Of a stretch of 64,000 nt of DNA, positions 44,701-55,779 are shown piece by piece. How positions within the stretch are numbered: position 1 is the first letter of the stretch; each line of letters starts with the position of its first letter. A model generated the notes under the pieces. It was not told the DNA's origin. It saw nothing but the letters and a program-made list of their open reading frames with translations, and did no database searches. The stretch is from Limnanthes douglasii subsp. nivea. Its lineage: Eukaryota > Streptophyta > Magnoliopsida > Brassicales > Limnanthaceae. Position numbers and translations under genes: made by a program. Location: NCBI GenBank assembly GCA_036936605.1, contig JAUPFV010000001.1, forward strand, positions 168,788,643-168,852,642, written 5' to 3'.

Positions 44701-46920
44701 TCTGTGTCTCCGTGGTGTCCATCTAGGTGGACACCAACAACTCTTCGTGCATCATTGCAGATGGTACCGGTATGAGTGAATGGTTCCCATCATCATCCCT
44801 CTCTTCTGGAAGTACTCCATCAGCATAGTGCTGATCAGCATCAGACACGGATGCCTGCAATTCAGTGGATGCTGCTCTATCTGGAAATGCAGGTACCTTC
44901 TCAACTACTGGGCTTCCAATCTGGCAAATTGGCTGAGAGATAGCATTGTGGAGTTGTTGTGCTTCAAGATCCGCTATCTTCCGTTTCAATTCTTCCAGAT
45001 GAAAAAATGATAGCAGACATTTTATAAACATATTAAGTGCTGATTATAACGATTATTTAAGGCTCAATTTCATACTTACTTCTCTGACCTGTTTTTCTAT
45101 CTTTCTCTTGTACTTGTTCTTGTCGGCATATGTCTTCAAACGCTTTGATTCAGCAACAATTGCAGACTTTTTTGGACTTGGTGCTCTGCGTTTGAGTACA
45201 TAATCACCGATTGTTTCACTCATATTGGTTGTGCCCTCGTCATCGGGCTCCTGCCTGGATTTTCCTATCGGTGGTGGTGGAATCGTTTGCTTGGGGAGTC
45301 TTGGTGGTGGAATCGTTGGCTCGGGCACTCTTGGTTGTTCGGGTCTGGGAGATATCACCTGATTCGTTTCTTTCTGTTTCTGTGATGCTCATCTCCTTGG
45401 TCTTGGTTTTGGTGCTGTGCTTTTCTTCCTCTTCATTGATCTTTCTTCCGGTGAAATAGGTTCCTCATCTGCATCTCCACTATCTACTCATTCTCCGAAA
45501 GCTTCACTTTCAGCCTCGGTAAGACGTAGTGGACCTTCAAAAACCTACCAACAGAGGCATATGTAAGTAAATAGATGCAAGCGGTTTGTTTTAAAAGTAT
45601 GAAGGTGTAGACAAACAAATTGTTTTTTACAAACAGTTCGCTTTATATGCTGCGAATTATGTGAAATTCTATACGTGTTAGAGTTGCAAAAAACTCGCAT
45701 GCTGAGCTGCGAACTGTGTGTAAACAATATGCTACGAACTGTGTGGAAACAATAAGCTGCGAACTCAGTACTCATCTCAGGCTGCGAAATGATTGATAAA
45801 TTGTTCTAAAATAAAACCAATCAAAACGCATGATATGTTGCGAACTGTTTGCAACTCTAATTCAATAGCTATATAAAAGCTCATACCTGATCATCTTTCA
45901 GGTCGGATATTTTAATAAGCAGCGCCACGGTTGCTGCTTGGCACTCTAATCCCAACTATTTGAAAAACCTTGGTATCAAGGTTGGCTTCGCTACCTCGAG
46001 GCCGATTGTTGTGTGCTTCATGAAGAAGGGCTACATGGGGACAAGTTTTATCATCAAGATGCTCTGTACATAACTAATTTTTATACTTAATAGATCAATC
46101 TTACAATTAGAAGGGCGACGCAGCCGACGACTCTATCAGGTTTTTTGATTGCTAAGCAACTCCTGATAGACTGTCGAAGCTTGTACAATATTGATCCGGA
46201 CCAGTCGTAATTGTTTATTTTGCTGAGGTCTTCAACATAAAACGGTGCTCCAACCCAGGATATCTCCAGATACGGAGTAGAATACGGTAGAGCACAAAAA
46301 CAGTATCAACAGCCTCGCAACGTCTTCTAACTCATGCTCCCCCCTTCGCTTATGGATTTTTCTATATCTGCTTGTAAAACCAACGACAACAGGCTATGTT
46401 AGAAAAGTATAACATCCTGTTTCATAAGATGAAGTCGATTTTACACGTACCTTTATAATGGAATTCGTTATTGTTTTAGTATTACTCGCTGCTACTTTCC
46501 TGCCAGTTTTACCCATGAAGTATTTTTTCATCATCCTCGATTCGTCCTCCTCGCCGGGCGCTTATTTGTTGTGAAATGCTCCGGTTTTCGTTAACCGTAT
46601 TTTCTCCGTGCCATGCTTCATCCCGAATATGACCTTCACATCGTCTTCGGTTAGCTTTACAAACTTTGAGCCAATACAGAAGGCGTCTCTATCAACAGAG
46701 AACCTCTCAACGAGATACTGAATGATCGAGTAGAATTTCTTCTTTGGCAGCTCTGCCTCATTACGGATGTCGAAAGCCGTTTTCAAAAGCGTGTAGAATG
46801 GTGTGTTTCTTGCAGCTTCAATGTGGGCACGGGTAATACCCATCTCTTTAAGAAGCTTCAGAAGGCTCACCAACCCTAATCTGTAATAGCTTGGTTTTGT
46901 TGTCATACTTCCTGCACAAA
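41773..46920 (-). pseudogene. Multi-exon gene ending in a Ulp1-like (C48) protease, MULE 1
   Basis: Exon-like blocks, leftward: 46912-46560 (KPSYYRLGLVSLLKLLKEMG, FCIGSKFVKLTEDDVKVIFG), resembling the DUF1985-like N-terminus of plant Ulp1-transposon proteins; 46300-45890 (ERLGAPFYVEDL-type, LEVAKPTLIPRFF); 45545-45060 (Pro-rich then basic KKKSAIVAESKRLK-like); 45010-44587 (short coiled coil); 44190-43480 with a Gln-rich tract; 43225-42905; 42815-42310 and 42060-41773 with the protease. Protease motifs are NHWTLLVIDVDGRSITNYNPL and QQKQDTLDCGIFVC. These proteases normally cleave SUMO-like tags using His, Asp, Gln and Cys; here the usual YDSL reads YNPL, so the catalytic Asp may be Asn. Stops at 41868, 42990, near 44725 and 45485 suggest a decaying gene, unless some lie in introns. 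Confidence 0.75.
43931..44165 (-). repeat. CAA/CAG (polyglutamine) tract
   Basis: On the minus strand the run encodes mostly Gln with Val-Gln-His interruptions, in frame with the following exon block, but two or three stops occur inside it. The long Leu, Val and Thr frames seen in other registers are shadows. Confidence 0.85.
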
Positions 46921-47561
46921 CACAAATTAGTTGGAGTGTCACACACCTTGCATCACAAGCTGCGAACTTCCTATCTATCAGTTAAAACGTCATACGATTG
47001 GCATGACAAGCTGCGAATTTCCTATATATGAGTAGAGTTTTTACAAGCAATTCACATGCTGGCATGCGAATTGTTTGTAAATAAAAGCTGCGAAATGCAT
47101 GGCATAAACATTCAATCAAGCTGCGAATTGCTTGCATATTGGGTGATAAAGATGCGAACTGTACTACAACGCACACGTACAGGCTGCGAACTGTTCTATT
47201 TTTTACATGCACGTTGCAGGGATCTGGGAAATATTGAAACAACACCAAAATCAACAATCAACTACCTAAGCACATCTAACATACATCATAGTTCTCAGGA
47301 AAGTATTAACATTACATGCAACCAAACTTCTACCCTGCGTTCCATGATAAACCCAGAAACTGAGCAACTATCGTCACTAAATACTTCATTCCAGTATAAA
47401 AAGCAACGTCTATCGTGAAATAACAGAAAATAGTGGTTCAAATTTATTAAAAACGCAAAAAAGTACACTTTCCACGATAATGCATACCTGTTTACTTCTA
47501 AACACTGTCCTATTCACCGGTCGGAGACGACTTGACGACAACTTTTTCGAATAGAAGGTGG

Positions 47562-47825
47562 TTACTCGTTGAACTGAGTAAAAGACGGTGGCCGGTGCGA
47601 TTGCGCTGAAGGTGCGAAAGGCGTTGAAGGTGCGAACGGTGAGAAGCTGTAGGGGTTTTCGGTTTGAGAGAGAGAGAGTGTCACGAAGTCGAACGGTTTC
47701 TGGTGGTTTCTAAAATTAGAGTGTCTGGGTTTGTTTAGGGTGATGGGAAGTGGGAAAAAAGTCGATTTAAAGTGAAAAATGGGTATATATAGTCGAGGGG
47801 TAATTTTGTCCAAATTTTTACTCGA
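47562..47825 (-). promoter_or_regulatory. Probable promoter/5' leader of the Ulp1-like gene
   Basis: Lies between the right TIR and the first recognisable coding block. A 99-residue open frame with a Ser/Pro-rich end (PFAPSTPFAPSAQSHRPPSF) covers it, but no known domain is seen. A minus-strand TATATATA-like box lies near 47790. Confidence 0.35.
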
Positions 47826-47905
47826 GGTATTAAGTAACACTATCCAAAATTTGGGTACCACCGGGTAATAAGATACTTGAGTGGGTATTTACCGGTACTT
47901 TTCTC
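47826..47905 (-). repeat. Right terminal inverted repeat of MULE 1
   Basis: Inverted partner of 31982-32062; the inner limit is the shared TTACTTAATACC. Followed directly by TATAAATAA. Confidence 0.85.
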
Positions 47906-48028
47906 TATAAATAACATATTACTCTTTTATTTTAGGTAATTTTAAAATATTAAATTAATTTAGGGGTTAGCTCTTTTAGAAAAGGTAATCGTTATCATAT
48001 TTAAAAGGCTAAGTTATCATGTTTAAAA

Positions 48029-49686
48029 GGGTAAAGTACCATTTAAGTCCCAAACCCTAATTATTATCATATAAGATTCATATTTTTCATTATTTTTTGA
48101 GAAACACCCGTTTTATTCAAATATTTACCATTGAGGACACACTAATTTCTTAAATTCCCTTGTTTATTTATATAAAAGGCTTTTAGACACCTACTACACC
48201 TTTTTTTCCTTTTCTCTCTCTCTCTCTCTCTACGTGAATAGAACAACTCTAACGTAAGGTTATTTTTCATTTTTAACTCAATTTTCTTGTTTTTCTATTT
48301 GTTTTCATATGTTTTCTGTTGTGTTTTTAGTCGATTTCGAGGTTTGATTTTGGATATTTGTTTACATAAGTCGATTTGTGTGTGGTAAGTCGAATTTTGA
48401 TTTTGGAATACTAGAGGTACTCGAGATATGTTTTTGTTTCTGATTCTTGGTATTTATCTGGTTTTTACGTTGCTAATTTAGTTTATTTGTTGTATTTCAG
48501 TTAGTTTTTTGTGGATTTTAGTCTGTTTTGAGTTTCTGAGATTTTTGTGTCGAGTAAAAACGGTTTAGGGAACAAGATGTGAAACGTTTGTATCTGTACC
48601 CACTGATAGTTGCGAAACGTGTAATTTTTTTGGAATGGTACTACTTTGTTCGTCATAAAAAAACAAAACCAATGGTATTTTCGGATTTTTTTTAGTTACC
48701 GTTTAAAAGGTACAGACTTTTAAAGTTTTAAAATTTATAGGGGTTTCGCGAAGAAGATGCGAAACCTTCTTTGTTATGATAGATGTGAAACCTTCTTTGT
48801 TGTGTTAAATGCGAAACCTTTTTTATTTTGCTAGATGCGAAACCTTTTTTATTTTGATAGATGTGAAACCTTCTTTATTTTGATAGATGCGAGTTTTTTT
48901 TTATTCTGATAGATGTAAAAGCTTCTTTTGTTTTGATGGATGCGAAACCTTTTTTATTTTTCTAGATGAGAAAGCTCTTTGTTTTGATAGATGTGAAACC
49001 TTCTTTATTTTATAGATACGAAATCTTCTTTATTTTGATAGATGCGAAACCTTCTTTATTGTGATAGATGCGAAACGAGTCGCTAGATGCGAAACCATAT
49101 AACTAAGAAACGTATGCAAGAAAAAAAATTAATTTTTTTAAAAACATATCATGAATGGTACTAGTTTTGTTCGTCTTAATAAAAAAAAACCAATGATATT
49201 TTCGGACTCTTTTTCCAAGTTGCGGTTTAAATTATACGGACCTTTATAAAATTAAAATTAAAAAAAAGAAAGAAAGAGAAGTTGGCTACTCTATTATATA
49301 TAAAAAGATATTGTAGGTATAAAGTCTCTTAAATTTCTTAGGTCTTTATCTATAGATTTGTTGGATGAATCTTTAATGGTAAGTCTCCCTATTCAAAATA
49401 TGAACAACAATTGTATTCAAAATCTATTATTTTTATATTACATAATTAACTCTTTATTTTTATTTTTAAATTTATTATTTCTTTTAGTGTATATTTTTAT
49501 TTAACTCAAGAATTATTTTTTTAAATACAAAACAAGTTTATTGTAAAACTCATTTTCTAACTCATTTTCAAACTTTAAATTTGAAAAAATAAAATTAGTT
49601 CAATTATAAAAAGAGAAACTATTTGCAAGTTTTTTTTAAACAATATATAAAAAACATTTTTAAAGTTTTAAAAAATGTATTTTTAT
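48029..49686 (+). repeat. MULE-end-like composite repeat, copy 1
   Basis: Begins GGGTAAAGTACCATTTAAGT, like the MULE 1 end (AAAGTACCCATTCAA). It then shares blocks with 49687 onward: ATATAAAAGGCTTTTAGA, a CT-rich run followed by GTGAATAGAA, and a minisatellite of GATGCGAAACC words. A ~110-bp module (AATGGTACTA, GGTATTTTCGGA, AAGTTTTAAAATT) flanks the minisatellite near 48632 and 49152. No coding region. It may be a non-autonomous MULE relative or a solo end with leader. Confidence 0.7.
48740..49095 (+). repeat. GATGCGAAACC minisatellite, array 1
   Basis: About 14 units of roughly 24 bp of the form TAGATGCGAAACCTTCTTTA followed by TTTTGA. Neighbouring units differ at one to three positions (for example ATGTGAAACC). 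Confidence 0.9.
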
Positions 49687-51300
49687 GGGTAAAATACCAT
49701 TTAAGACCCAATACCCAAAGTATTAGTCATCTAAGACCCATATTTTTATTAATCTCTAAGAAATATATGTTTTAGTCAAATATTTATCATTAAAGACCCG
49801 CTAATACCCTAAATACCTCTATTCTATAATATAAAAGGCTTTTAGATCTATTCCGCACTTTTTTTTTTCATTTTTCTCTCTCCTCGTGAATAGAAAAATC
49901 TGTATTAGGCGATTATTTTATTTTTTTATTCGATTTTTTTTTTCTTTTGTTTTCATATGATTTTGATTTATGTTTTTAATTGATTATGAGTAGTTACTCG
50001 ATGTTTTGTGTGTTTAAAACTCAAATTTGAACTCGAAATCGCTGTTTTTTTAAGATCTGTTTTTGTTCGTTTTCGTATTGTTTCGAGTTTAATTTCTTGT
50101 TAGTTTTGAGTTCGAATTAAGGTAATGTAGTTTATTTCTAGCATTGTATTAGGTTTCATTGATTTTTGTGTTTTATTTTGTGTTTTTGGAATTTCCAGTT
50201 GCTTAACAGTTTCTGTGTTTTCAGTGAAGGAGATGCGACACGTTCAATTTCAGTGAGTAAATATAGATGCGAAACCTGTATGTTTATTTACTGGTAGATG
50301 TAAAACATATTTTGTGATAGATGCGAAACATTTGTATTTGTACCTATTGATAGTTGCGAAACGTGTAATTCTTCTGTAATGGTAGATGCAAAACACGTAT
50401 TTGATAGATGCGAAACGCTATTTGTTTTTAAAAAAAATAATTTAAAACATATCATGCGTGTACTAATTTTGTCCTCTTAAAAAAACAAAACCAACGGTAT
50501 TTTCCGATTGTTTTTTCGAGTTACGGTTTAAAAGATACAGACTTTTAAAGTTTTAAAATTTATAGGAGTTTCGCGAAGAAGATGCGAAACCTTTTTCATT
50601 ATGATAGATGCGAAACCTGTTTCGTTGTGCTAAATGCGAAACCTTCTTTATTCTAATAGATGCGAAACCTTCTTTATTTTGATAGATGCGAAACCTTTTT
50701 TATTTTGATAGATGCGAAACCTTTTTTATTTTGGTAGATGCGAAACCTTTTTTTATTTTGGTAGAAGCGAAACCTTTTTTATTTTGATAGATGCGAAACA
50801 TTCTTTATTTTACTAGATGAGAAACCTCTTTATTTTGATAAATACTAAACCTTCTTTATTTTGATAGATGCGAAACCATATAACTGGGACACGTGTGTAA
50901 AATATATATTTTAAAAAAATTCAAAACATATCATGAATGGTACTAGTTATGCTCTTCTAAAATAAACAAAACCAATGGTATTTTCGGACTCTTTTTCCGA
51001 GTTACGATTTAAAAGATACAAACCTTTAAAAATTAAAATTTAAAAAAAAACAAAAAAAGAAAAGTTTGTTACTATATTTTATATAAAAATGTATATAAGG
51101 TATAAATTTTTTTAAAATTTTTAAGTTTTTATCCCTAATAAATTTGTTGAATAGGTCTTTATGGTAAGTTTTTTATTTATTTAAACTATTATTATATTTA
51201 AAATGTAATAGATATATATTAATAATTAACTAACTTGGATATAATAATATTTATTAATAAAAATAAATAAATTAATATTGAAGAGTGATATTTCCGTCTA
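49687..51300 (+). repeat. MULE-end-like composite repeat, copy 2
   Basis: Begins GGGTAAAATACCATTTAAGA and follows the same order of blocks as 48029-49686, offset about 1.66 kb and about 70% alike. The ~110-bp module recurs near 50446 and 50935. The end is approximate. Confidence 0.7.
50575..50880 (+). repeat. GATGCGAAACC minisatellite, array 2
   Basis: About 13 units of roughly 24 bp, more uniform than array 1 (TAGATGCGAAACCTTTTTTA followed by TTTTGA). Isolated copies also lie at 50235-50430. Confidence 0.9.
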
Positions 51301-51384
51301 TATAAAACATATAAATGAGTCATTACTCATTCACTTATAACTATACTAATGATTAAGTAAAAGGCACAATATAATAAATATTTT

Positions 51385-53835
51385 AGTAACCGGTGTCGAA
51401 GAGCACTGGGTTAATTTGCCGTTAAAATATTGCAATCCTAATATGGTTAACTTGTTCTGACCATGCTCCTCTCTTAATAACTATAAACAATATTTCTAAT
51501 TCTACTCAAAAGAAAAGTTCCTTCAAATTTATTAATGCTTGGTCCAATCATCCTGATTTTATAAACTGTGTAAATCAGAATTGGACTAAGCATTGCAATG
51601 GGGATGATAATACTATATTTTGGTATAAGCTAAAGAGGTTGAAGATGTTTTTAAAAAACTGGAACTACAACACTTTTGGTAACATTTTTAATAAAGTGAA
51701 AGAGGCCACTGTTGATGTTGATAAATGTGAGCTTATTCATCAGAACTCTAATACAAACATTTCTAAATCTAACCTTTCCAAAGCCAATAGCATTCTTATT
51801 CTTGCTTTAAAGGATGAAGAATGCTATTGGAAGCAAAAATGTTTCAACTTATGGTTAAATGATTCTGATGGAAATACTAAGCTATATCATAATTACGTTA
51901 ACAAGAAAAGAAAGAGAAATTATGTTGCTGGTATTAAAGACAACGGGGTTTGGCTTACTGATCAAAGTGAAATAGTTTCCTCTGCTGTTTCTCACTTTAG
52001 TCAGATCCTTTCCTGTGATCATGTTAACAGTAGCATTATTAATAATCAAGATTCCATTCTTAACAACATTCCTAAGATTGTTTTGGACAGGGATAATGAG
52101 GAGGTTATGAAGTCTATTTCTAAGGAGGAGGTCAAGGATGTTATTAATAATATGAAGATGGATAGTGCACCAGGCAGTGATGGTTTTAATATATTCTTTC
52201 TTAAGCATTGTTGGGTGATTATATGTCATGATCTGTGCAAAGCTTTAAATGCTTACCTTGCTGGTTGTAGTATTCCAGATGGTGTGTTTGCTACTGGAAT
52301 TGTTCTTGTCTCCAAAATTGCAAACCCTGTTACCTGGAACAATTTCAGGCCTTTAAGTATGTGCACTATATTAAACAGATTAGTTTCTGCTATTATTAAC
52401 AGGAGAATCTCTATTTTTCTTCCTAGAATAATCTCTAGATGCCAGAGTGTCTTTGTTAAAGGAAGGGTTATCCATGACAATATTTTAATTATTAAGGAGA
52501 TGTTGCATAACATCAAGAGAAAGCCTTCTAAAGGCAATATGATTTTGCAGTTAGATATGACAAAGGCGTTTGACAGAATGTCTCACACCTTTGTCATCAA
52601 CACTTTAAAGTGCTTTTGGGTTTTCTGATGGCATTGTGTCTCTGATCTATAAGGTGATCTCTAAGGTTATGGTTTCAGTTTTAATAAATGGAACATGTTC
52701 TAGTTACTTTCCTCAGAAGACAGGTTTAAGACAAGGAGATCCTTTATCTCCTTGCCTTTTTATCCTGGCTGAGGAAGCTCTTTTAAGGGGCTTATCAAAC
52801 TTATATGCTACTAATATAAACATGCAATTTTATCTAAAGTCTGGGTATATATTACCGTGTTTAGCTTTTGCAGATGACATAATTGTCTTCTCTAATAGTG
52901 CTCCATCTTCTATCAGAGACCTGAGCCAGTTATTGGACAAATATCAGACAGAATCAGGGCAATTGATAAATAGAGAAAAGACCAAAGTGATTACCTCATC
53001 AGGATGCTCTAGTGTCAACACTGCAAGAATCAGCTCTAATTTGGGCTTTTAGACTGATCATGCTCCTTTTAGCTATTTGGGGGTTTCCATTGCTGCAAAC
53101 AACAAAGGGAAGCATTATATTCCACTTATTGCTAAAATTCATAATAAAATTAATGAGTGGGATTTGAAGAACTTGTCTTATAGTGGCAGATTGTCACTTA
53201 TAAGAAATGTTCTTCACCCTATCATCTATTTTTGGATGCATAATAGTTTAATCCCTAAGAATGTTTTGAATAAAATTGAGCTTTGCTTTAATAAGTTTCT
53301 CTGGAGATCTAAGTTTAATGACAATGCTATTCATTGGGCTGGGTGGAGAAGTCTGTGTATGCCCTTTGATGAAGGTGGGCTGAATATCAAGCTCTTGGCT
53401 GATATCCAACTTACCTTTTCTTTCCAGCTTTGGTACTATTACAGATTGGGGAAGTCTCTTTGGTCTGATCTTGTTACTAAAACCTACTGTAATAATGTGC
53501 ATCCTTTAATTGCTAAATGCTGTGTGAATGACTCTATGGTTTGGAAGAGACTCTACTCTGTTAAAAACAGTGCTGATGTGTTCATTCATTGGAAGGTGGG
53601 CTGTGGAAATGTGGATTTTTGGAGAGACTCTTGGCACAACATGCCTCCTATTATCAATGAACAAAATATTTGGTATCTTCCAGCAAAAGTAAGCTCTTTT
53701 TGGAAAAATGATAAGTGGGACACCAATCTTCATACCTTTCTGTCTCATGATAGATATCAATACATAAACTGTATTAATCTCAAACATGACCAGGAGGATA
53801 TGATAGAGTGGTGCAACATGAAAGAGAATGGCATG
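51385..53835 (+). mobile_element. Truncated plant LINE (endonuclease end, RT, zinc-ribbon)
   Basis: 5'-truncated. It begins in the last part of the endonuclease (SDHAPL motif near 51455). Open blocks are 51639-52628 (linker and RT fingers/palm: SAPGSDGFNIFFLKHCW, NNFRPLSMCTILNRL, ILQLDMTKAFDRM), 52636-53049 (TGLRQGDPLSPCLFILAEE and catalytic FADDIIVFS) and 53077-53835 (thumb and zf-RVT-like region, WRSLCMPFDEGGLNIK). One frameshift near 52625 and one TAG at 53050 separate them. The 3' RNase H region and poly-A tail are absent. It stops just before a host exon. It is better preserved than the LINE at 14-29.7 kb. Confidence 0.9.
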
Positions 53836-53872
53836 TTATTTGAACTGTATATTCATCATATCTATCCTGAAA

Positions 53873-55779
53873 GCAGGTCTGCAACATGATAGAGAATGGC
53901 ATGTTAGAAGTCTCAGCGGTGAAGTTCTTACCCGAAAAAGGTATTTGAATGCCTTAATCCTGCTGCTATGTGTGGAAACCATATTCAACTTGCCTGCAGT
54001 TATTGTTTTATTTTCCCTTTTCATGAGTTTTTGTCCCTTATAAAAGAACACTGGGAAAGTATGGCTATCGGCCAACATAATATTTGAACTTTTATCACGT
54101 CATTTTGTATTAGCAAGGTCTAAATTAATGGACTTTTGCATGTGTAATATCAACTCCACCTAGATTTTTCACTTCGATTAGTTCAAGAATTGCAATAAAA
54201 AATCTAAAACATAAAAAAATTACAGCATTACAATCAATAAAACCGCTAAAAGAATGTATATCGTTTGTAGTACCTGAGTAGTTTTGCTTTCTAGAACCAG
54301 TCTTGAGACTTATTCATGAAATAATTATCCATCTACTTTACACCTCTCCAAAGCATTTGCTGATTAAACTTACAAAGTTCCAGTGAGAATTGTCTATGAC
54401 CTTGCTCTCTGGTAAGTCAAATAATTAATTTTTTTTCCTGATGTCTTGTAGGTTCCTGAGATGTCCTTCATTAGTACTTCCATTGACCTCAAACGGAGAA
54501 TATTATATGTAGAATCACCGTGTTGCAAAGCAAAATTACAGATTAAAATTGATTCAGATTCATTTCATGCTGGCCAAGAAAAGACTGATATGCATTCCAA
54601 GAGGTGTGTCTAAACACATGATCACAAATGTTTTCTATAGACTTGTTTTTTAGAGTCTACAGTCTCGTTCTTCATTCGAGAACTTTATCCAAAGAGACTG
54701 TGTTTATTAAACATGTGATGTACTTGTTCCAATTCTATAGGTTTGATGTCTATAACGATGACAAGGAAGTGAATCAGTGGTTTACAAATGCTGTTGGTCG
54801 ACCTTGTACATTGGTACGAAGCTCGAGCAATCACAAGTTTAGTAAAAGTGAAAGCACATGCATGTGTAGAAATGTAGAAAGCAGATTGAACTTTGTTAAC
54901 GAAGCTCAGTTCCTATTAATATCTGAGGAGAGCATCTCTGATCTTAATACAAGATTAATCTCAGGTACCTCTTAAGTGTAGACCTTTATACTACTTTACG
55001 TGGCATCCTTAATATAGTTTCAACAATATCATAAAAAACGATTCCTTTGCATTAATTTTAGTTCATTTCTGAGTCATGTTTCGAGTCAAATTTAGCCACA
55101 AAAAACATGTTGTCACTTCTTGATTAACCGTTTCAATTGTGTAAACTGATGGCAGCAGATGTACGAATCCGTGGAGCTCCAGTGCAAATTAATGTATCTA
55201 GATTCCGACCCAACATTGTCGTATCTCGAAGCGAACCTTATGCTGAAGATGGATGGAGAAATCTCAAAATCGGAAATACTTATTTCACTGTAAGTTGTTA
55301 CACCCTTGCTCTTAAAAATTCATGGCTCAAAATCGGAAATACTTATTTCACTGTAAGTTGTTACACCCTTGCTCTTAAAAATTCATGGCAGCACACAATT
55401 TTGACTATAGAATATCCAAACTTGTATTATGTAATAAGATGCAACAACTTTTCTATTACATCACTGATATTTGTTGCATCTTCCAGTGTTTGGGCGGCTG
55501 CAACCGGTGCCATATGGTAAATATAAATCAGGTAGCAGGACGAATACAGAAATCGAATGAACCTTTGGCAACTTTAGCTTCGTACAGAAGAGTCAAGGTC
55601 AGCTTTGCGTAATTTCTCGAAAAATCGTTATTTTCTTCAAAATGATAAAATAAGAGTTGTTAAACCGGTTTTGTTAATTGAATCAGGGAAAGATTTTGTT
55701 TGGGATACTTCTAAGGTGCGAAAGAGATGCTGATTCATGGCTTCATGTTGGCCAACAAGTTTTTCCGGGTTCAGATTAA
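53873..55779 (+). pseudogene. ABA3: Molybdenum-cofactor sulfurase (ABA3/LOS5-like), C-terminal MOSC exons
   Basis: Six exons with GT-AG borders: 53873-53940 (LQHDREWHVRSLSGEVLT), 54452-54603 (VPEMSFISTSIDL), 54741-54964 (FDVYNDDKEVNQWFTNAVGR), 55159-55289 (RFRPNIVVSRSEPYAEDGWR), 55487-55597 (LGGCNRCHMVNINQVAG), 55687-55779 ending in TAA. This is the MOSC beta-barrel and C-terminal domain of the enzyme that puts the terminal sulfur on the molybdenum cofactor for aldehyde oxidase (last step of ABA synthesis) and xanthine dehydrogenase. The aminotransferase-like N-terminal half is missing; a LINE abuts the first exon. That exon seems one base short (ACCCGAAAAAG where a CAG-like codon is expected), shifting the spliced frame, and a 63-bp duplication repeats the fourth exon's donor. 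I conclude it is a dead fragment. The symbol refers to the family. Confidence 0.88.
55263..55388 (+). repeat. Perfect 63-bp tandem duplication over an exon-intron border
   Basis: 55263-55325 and 55326-55388 are identical by eye. Each contains the end of the exon (LKIGNTYFT) and the donor GTAAGT. Confidence 0.95.

Larger units (their letters stand above)
31982..47905. mobile_element. Giant Mutator-like element (MULE 1) with TIRs and 9-bp target duplication
   Basis: About 15.9 kb. The left end (31982-32062) and the reverse complement of the right end (47905-47826) align over about 80 bp: both contain GAAA, AAxTACCCAxTCAA, TAxCCAA and end TTACTTAATACC. The flanks carry a perfect 9-bp duplication TATAAATAA (31973-31981 and 47906-47914), the target size of MULEs. 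Inside are a MuDR-type transposase pseudogene (+), a 767-bp tandem array, a small acidic ORF (-) and a multi-exon gene ending in a Ulp1-like protease (-). Carrying a Ulp1-type protease is known for the Kaonashi group of plant MULEs. The size is large for a MULE. Confidence 0.9.

Noticed and set aside
48740..50880. Regular short repeats that superficially resemble a CRISPR array
   Set aside because: The units are directly adjoining, degenerate minisatellite copies with no unique spacers and no cas genes, in plant DNA.
142..55779. Receptor kinase and sulfurase exons as one interrupted gene
   Set aside because: They belong to unrelated families (malectin-type RLK and molybdenum-cofactor sulfurase) that merely sit on the same strand.
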